Origin: Macrostomum hystrix
Lineage: Eukaryota; Platyhelminthes; Macrostomidae
Reading direction: 5' to 3'
Assembly: GCA_950097015.1 (NCBI GenBank)
Contig: CATNEN010000039.1
Span: 4,848,001 to 4,912,000, forward strand
Length of the DNA stretch: 64,000 bases
This document shows positions 46,901 through 52,900 of this stretch, one piece after another. The notes under the pieces are model-generated. The model saw only the letters and a program-made list of their open reading frames with translations, ran no database searches and was not told where the DNA came from. A program made the position numbers and the translations under genes. Numbering within the stretch: position 1 is the stretch's first letter; the number at the start of each line of letters is the position of its first letter.

Positions 46901-49900
46901 GGAATTGCTATCACTGCTCTTCAATATGGAACTCTTTATCCGATGTTTGGCGCTGATGTGTCTGCCAGACAAATGCCTACTGATAACAGCCCTGTGAATA
47001 TCGTGACTAACATTGAGAGGACTGCCGCAACTGCTGTTGACCTGTACATTATCTATGCGTTCGAGAGGAAGGTGAAGCTTAACATGATCAACAATTCATC
47101 CAGTAAAGTTTAAATATTTTTTTCGGGGCTGAAAAATGGAAGCGATTGCTGAAAGACTAAATAATATTATTTCTCACTCTAAGGAGAGCATTCCTATTAC
47201 AATAGCTGGGCGAATTAATGACCCAAACGGGATATTTGTTGAAAAATTAGAGCAGGCGATTCGCCTGGATCCAAGTGCTAATTACCATGTATATCTTAAC
47301 GACTTCACTGGTTGGTCAAACGTTCCCAATGTGACGGCAGCAAATAATAAGTTTCATTACAAATTGAACGGTGTAGCAGCTGAAGCTGTGGTATTCCCTG
47401 TGAGCACGCAAAGTGTGGATACCTACAATTACTTTCTAGAAAATATTTTTACTAAAAGAGGCCATTTTGAAACACCCAATGAGAGCAAGCCAGAGAAGAA
47501 ACTGTTCCCTGTCAAACTATCCCATGATCTCACTACAATGAGAGTGGTCATGCAAGTTCACAAAGATGCTGAGGTTGAATTTAAAGATGACACATGGTAT
47601 AGGGAATTGGGATTCGAGAAGAAAGTTTATAAAAGCGGTCTGTTCTTAGCACCCAATATCGCAGACATTGTAAAGGGTTTGAATTTTCTAATCAGAAGTA
47701 ATCTCAGTCTTGATTGGGTATTTAAGGGGAAGCGAACGAATATTTTGTACAACATCTCAAACTCTGTTCCTGGAGGACAGATGCTGGTAGAGAAACCAAA
47801 TCCAGTGAAAAGAGTTGTGCTAAGTAATAAGGAGATTCACGAGATTGTGCTGCAGTTTAAGACGGAAGATGGTGTTGGCGTTGATTTCAACGGTGAAGAG
47901 TTTGTATTGACGTTGATCATTGAGAGAATGTAAGCTGCTTAATGATTTCTGCAAAGTTATAGTAGCTGTCATAGTCCTTTATGGTTACTCCATACTTATG
48001 AAACCAGTGTCTTTGGAGAGCTTGATTAATATTAGGGACATTGATATCCACGCCGGGCCAATATTTTCTCATGTACTCGCTGCATTCTTGTTTGCATCGG
48101 TATTTACTCTTGTAATTAGGCTCATGACTTTTGTAATAAGATCCTGGAGAGACGGTTGGGAGCATTTTTTATGAGAATATAATTTTTTTTTCGGAGGATG
48201 AGCACCCTAGGTTTGGGGTCTTGAGTTTGGGGATTGGGATTTTAGTGCTAATTTGATTGTCTTGGCACGCTTTTTGCAGCTTCGCTATTTTGTGCATGAT
48301 CTCTTAGGGAGTGGCTGCGATAATTTTTTTTGTCCAAGTTCACAAACTGGAAAGTATTTTTTTTGGCGGGGAACCTTTTTCCTTCAGGAAAGGTAATGGT
48401 TTGTGCATTAAGGAGGCTGCGATAATTTTTGTCCTAGAAGCCCCCTCTTGCATACTACTTCATCAATTCTAACTTGGCCTCTTCCTCCTGGCCGATAGGC
48501 TTAAACTTTATCTTCAGTTCTCTAATAACATCTGCAAAAGGCGCAGAGCTTGGTAGACTCAAATTCATGAATACTTTGTAAGCGTCTTCTTCAAGAAGCG
48601 AAAGTAACTGGTAAGTCTTAGTGGAATTATCGATGCCATTTCCTTGGCAATAATTTTCGAATATCCTAAGAAATAGTTCGAAGTCGCCGCCTACCCTGTA
48701 TGGCTTGGGCTTAGCTAGGTGGCTGTTAGACTTAAAGATTACTTTAGGCTCTGGAGTGTCAGTTGTCATTCTTCTAATTCTTTCTTCCAGCTCAGTGATA
48801 ACTGTCCTAAGATGCTCTTTCTCATCGTCTACAAGTACATTTTCAGCTCCTACCGCCATTGCGGCGTCCTGTTGGTCTCCGTCCAAGGACATAATAAAGG
48901 TCAACAATAATGTACACCAAAATAAACAGGCAGGCTCTCTCGCAATAATTAATTTGGGGTAGAAAAATCTCTTATCTGGCTGGCCAATGAATGTACACTC
49001 TCTCCCTGGCTGATTCCTATTCTATCTCTCACCCAGATGCTACAAGCGGAATTACGTCACTTGCGAACTGGTAAAAGTCCTACGGGTCAAAATAATAAGG
49101 TGACAAGCGGCAACCACCTCACTTGTCTGCCGGGCAGGGACTGGGTAATTCCAACTAAAGGGCTGTACTGTATATGTACTCTTACAGTATATGTATTAAT
49201 ACAGTAGTGCACGCCTACTGGGGCAATAAATTTTAGTCCTTAAATGGCCTAAAATCTTGCTCACTTAGAGCGCCTACCCGATAATCTGCGCCTCCTGCTA
49301 ACTATTGGATCACCAGGGGCTCCAATTGTAATAAAATGAATGTCCTAGCTGGAGCGTGAGGAATTTAAAGCTAGCGACTATTCACTATTCACCGCGGGGT
49401 CGGTGTCCTACCAATCGGTTCAATAGCAGCAGGGAATCTGGAATTAAATAGCGTTAGAGACTGGTAGCGAGCGAAGTGGAATAGATAAGCGATGAGATCC
49501 GTGTGTCGTCCTCCGGCCCGGCGAAACTCCCAATGAAAAAGAAATAACACAGTGTGAACACAAGACTCGAATAATTTGATTAGAAGTGATTTGATCAGCT
49601 GTGACTCAGATACGAATAGGAATTACTTTGAATATAGTTTACTTGACTTAAAAGTTATACTGACAGAATAGATGTTCGCACAGAGATAAATTATAGCGCG
49701 CTCACAGTGAGAAGCAAGTCTGGTCTAACAATTTGGATATAACAATTTTACTTAACTGGCCTACATCCGCGCCCTACTCTTCCCGAGAGGCTCCGGTTGT
49801 CTCTGCTTTCAGCGCTGCCCCGACAGATCCTATCGGTTGGCATTGGCACTCCTTCTGCCTGACGGCGGAGTCTCCGAAGAGAGCACGTACTGACTTCGAC

Positions 49901-52900
49901 AACAAGCGCCTATCTAGACCACCCTTGTCAGCGGCGCACTCTCAAGACGCGTAGCGCCGAAAGCTACCTAACTGAACAAGCGGAGTGTGGTCGGGCGGGG
50001 AGGGACAAAACAAGTGGACTAGTTGCACGTGCTTCTCACAGTGTGAGGCGAATTGCGGAGAAAAAGAGAGAAAGATAATTTGGACTTCAAAAACACGCTT
50101 CGTTATATAGAGTCATTTTAACGCCAAATTAGGTCGATCGGCGAGGTGGATGCCTGGCTGTAGCTTGAGCCAAGGCGACAAATCGCAGTAGACTTGCGAC
50201 CGCCGTTCTGAGCCCCGGGGTCGCTTCTTGCCGAGGGTAGACAGGTAGTGAGGCCGGGTCGCTCGCTGATTGGTCGGGACCGTAGCCCAGGGGTAGCGCT
50301 CGCGGGGTGGTGGGCGTCCGTTCCCCCAGCTGGTCCGGCCCGGCTTGGCGTGGATGAACTCTTAGCAAAATACACGTGTCTAAAAATAAGTATTGAATAA
50401 TAACACGGGGAGATAGAAGGGCAAACAAGCTGACACTACACTAGACCCGCAGCAAGCGTGGAGGCAATTCTGCCCATTTCGCTGACTCTTGAGCACACGC
50501 GCACACAGAATTATACTGTACGCAAGCACACGCTTACACAGGTGTGTACATCTGCCCTGACTATCCCATCGTCAGGCAGTGTACACTCTCACTGCACCTT
50601 GGAGGTTGGCCCTCAAGGGCCTAAATTGCACGGCTTCGTCCAAAATGAATGTGGCCTCGCCGCTGAATCGAACTCAGGCACCTTGGTATGAGAGGCCAAC
50701 GTGTTAACCGCTCTGCCACTCACCCCTTAGGTGCTCCTGTTGCTGAAATTTATCCTGAAATCAGCGACAATCATTATCTTGATCGTCCAACCTTTCAACT
50801 TCAGATCGACGAGTGTCTGGAGAAGAAATTCAGCACTTCACGGGGCAACGCGCAGCACATCGCCGAGGTTCTGGTGGACACGGTGGCCCAGTTTGACGCC
50901 AAAGTCGAGCACCTGGTCCGGGCAGATATGCGGCGGGCAGACGACGGCTTTGTCGTCTTCCTTGAGCGACGCCGTCTGGGTGGCCCCACGTCAATTGATG
51001 GAGACAGACGCGGCGAAGACCTGGAAGAAGTTGAGGGTCAGCTGCGCGTTGGCTGTGAGCTCCTTGTACTTCTGCTGATTTCCCTTTCTGTGTCTGTGGA
51101 CACAGAGATAAAAAGGACCTTAAAAATAGGCTGATGCCGGTGTTAATACATCAAAGCCTTATTTGCGATACCTTATTGCGATTTGCTTAGACGAGTGGTG
51201 ATTCTCACATCTGTTGCCAAGTTAGGAATATTAACAGTGTTTTTTATCTGTCTCAGGTGTTGAGGATTGTTCCATCGGCTCCAATAGACCGGGCGGCTAC
51301 GCCAGTCCCTGTGTTTTTTATCTGTCTCAGGTGTTGAGGATTGTTCCATCGGCTCCAATAGACCGGGCGGCTACGCCAGTCCCTGTGTTTTTTATCTGTC
51401 TCAGGTGTTGAGGATTGTTCCATCGGCTCCAATAGACCGAGCGGCTACGCCAGTCCCTGTGTTTTTTATCTGTCTCAGGTGTTGAGGATTGTTCCATCGG
51501 CTCCAATAGACCGGGCGGCTACGCCAGTCCCTGTGTTTTTTATCTGTCTCAGGTGTTGAGGATTGTTCCATCGGCTCCAATAGACCGGGCGGCTACGCCA
51601 GTCCCTGTGTTTTTTATCTGTCTCAGGTGTTGAGGATTGTTCCATCGGCTCCAATAGACCGGGCGGCTACGCCAGTCCCTGTGTTTTTTATCTGTCTCAG
51701 GTGTTGAGGATTGTTCCATCGGCTCCAATAGACCGGGCGGCTACGCCAGTCCCTGTGTTTTTTATCTGTCTCAGGTGTTGAGGATTGTTCCATCGGCTCC
51801 AATAGACCGGGCGGCTACGCCAGTCCCTGTGTTTTTTATCTGTCTCAGGTGTTGAGGATTGTTCCATCGGCTCCAATAGACCGAGCGGCTACGCCAGTCC
51901 CTGTGTTTTTTATCTGTCTCAGGTGTTGAGGATTGTTCCATCGGCTCCAATAGACCGGGCGGCTACGCCAGTCCCTGTGTTTTTTATCTGTCTCAGGTGT
52001 TGAGGATTGTTCCATCGGCTCCAATAGACCGGGCGGCTACGCCAGTCCCTGTGTTTTTTATCTGTCTCAGGTGTTGAGGATTGTTCCATCGGCTCCAATA
52101 GACCGGGCGGCTACGCCAGTCCCTGTGTTTTTTATCTGTCTCAGGTGTTGAGGATTGTTCCATCGGCTCCAATAGACCGGGCGGCTACGCCAGTCCCTGT
52201 GTTTTTTATCTGTCTCAGGTGTTGAGGATTGTTCCATCGGCTCCAATAGACCGGGCGGCTACGCCAGTCCCTGTGTTTTTTATCTGTCTCAGGTGTTGAG
52301 GATTGTTCCATCGGCTCCAATAGACCGGGCGGCTACGCCAGTCCCTGTGTTTTTTATCTGTCTCAGGTGTTGAGGATTGTTCCATCGGCTCCAATAGACC
52401 GGGCGGCTACGCCAGTCCCTGTGTTTTTTATCTGTCTCAGGTGTTGAGGATTGTTCCATCGGCTCCAATAGACCGGGCGGCTACGCCAGTCCCTGTGTTT
52501 TTTATCTGTCTCAGGTGTTGAGGATTGTTCCATCGGCTCCAATAGACCGGGCGGCTACGCCAGTCCCTGTGTTTTTTATCTGTCTCAGGTGTTGAGGATT
52601 GTTCCATCGGCTCCAATAGACCGGGCGGCTACGCCAGTCCCTGTGTTTTTTATCTGTCTCAGGTGTTGAGGATTGTTCCATCGGCTCCAATAGACCGGGC
52701 GGCTACGCCAGTCCCTGTGTTTTTTATCTGTCTCAGGTGTTGAGGATTGTTCCATCGGCTCCAATAGACCGGGCGGCTACGCCAGTCCCTGTGTTTTTTA
52801 TCTGTCTCAGGTGTTGAGGATTGTTCCATCGGCTCCAATAGACCGGGCGGCTACGCCAGTCCCTGTGTTTTTTATCTGTCTCAGGTGTTGAGGATTGTTC

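Larger units (their letters stand above)
33162..48458. mobile_element. Maverick/Polinton, 15.3 kb
   Basis: Virus-like DNA transposon with terminal inverted repeats starting gtagtatgcaagaggg, flanked by ttcatcaa at 33154-33161 and 48459-48466. The usual Polinton duplication is 6 bp; here 8 bp match. It carries the full core set: integrase, protein-primed PolB, adenain-like protease, FtsK/A32-like ATPase, major and minor capsid proteins, plus PLA2, pX-like and several unassigned genes. Replication genes lie mainly on the plus strand at left; packaging and accessory genes lie on the minus strand in the middle. PolB and a coiled-coil gene each contain a single frame break, so this copy is probably defective. 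Confidence 0.97.
21217..50440 (-). mobile_element. Ty3/gypsy-type LTR retroelement, collapsed tandem with nested insertions
   Basis: Minus-strand order from the right: LTR (49327-50440), PBS, 5' leader and gag start, Polinton, rest of gag, pol, non-coding tail, polypurine tract, LTR (22539-25919, split by a Helitron), then a second PBS, leader and gag start, a Polinton TIR relic, and a 201-bp LTR piece (21217-21417). LTRs run TGTAGTGTCAGC to ATTTTATTACA. CTAG flanks both ends (21213-21216, 50441-50444), so the whole 29.2 kb looks like one insertion locus that later became tandem (LTR-int-LTR-int-LTR) and then lost most of one unit. By eye the two long LTRs differ by only a few substitutions and small indels, suggesting a recent insertion. 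No envelope gene is present. Confidence 0.9.

Noticed and set aside
50118-50428. ORFs of 85-99 codons inside the LTRs (also 25597-25994)
   Set aside because: Present in both LTRs only because the LTRs are duplicates; no domain, and the position fits non-coding LTR function.
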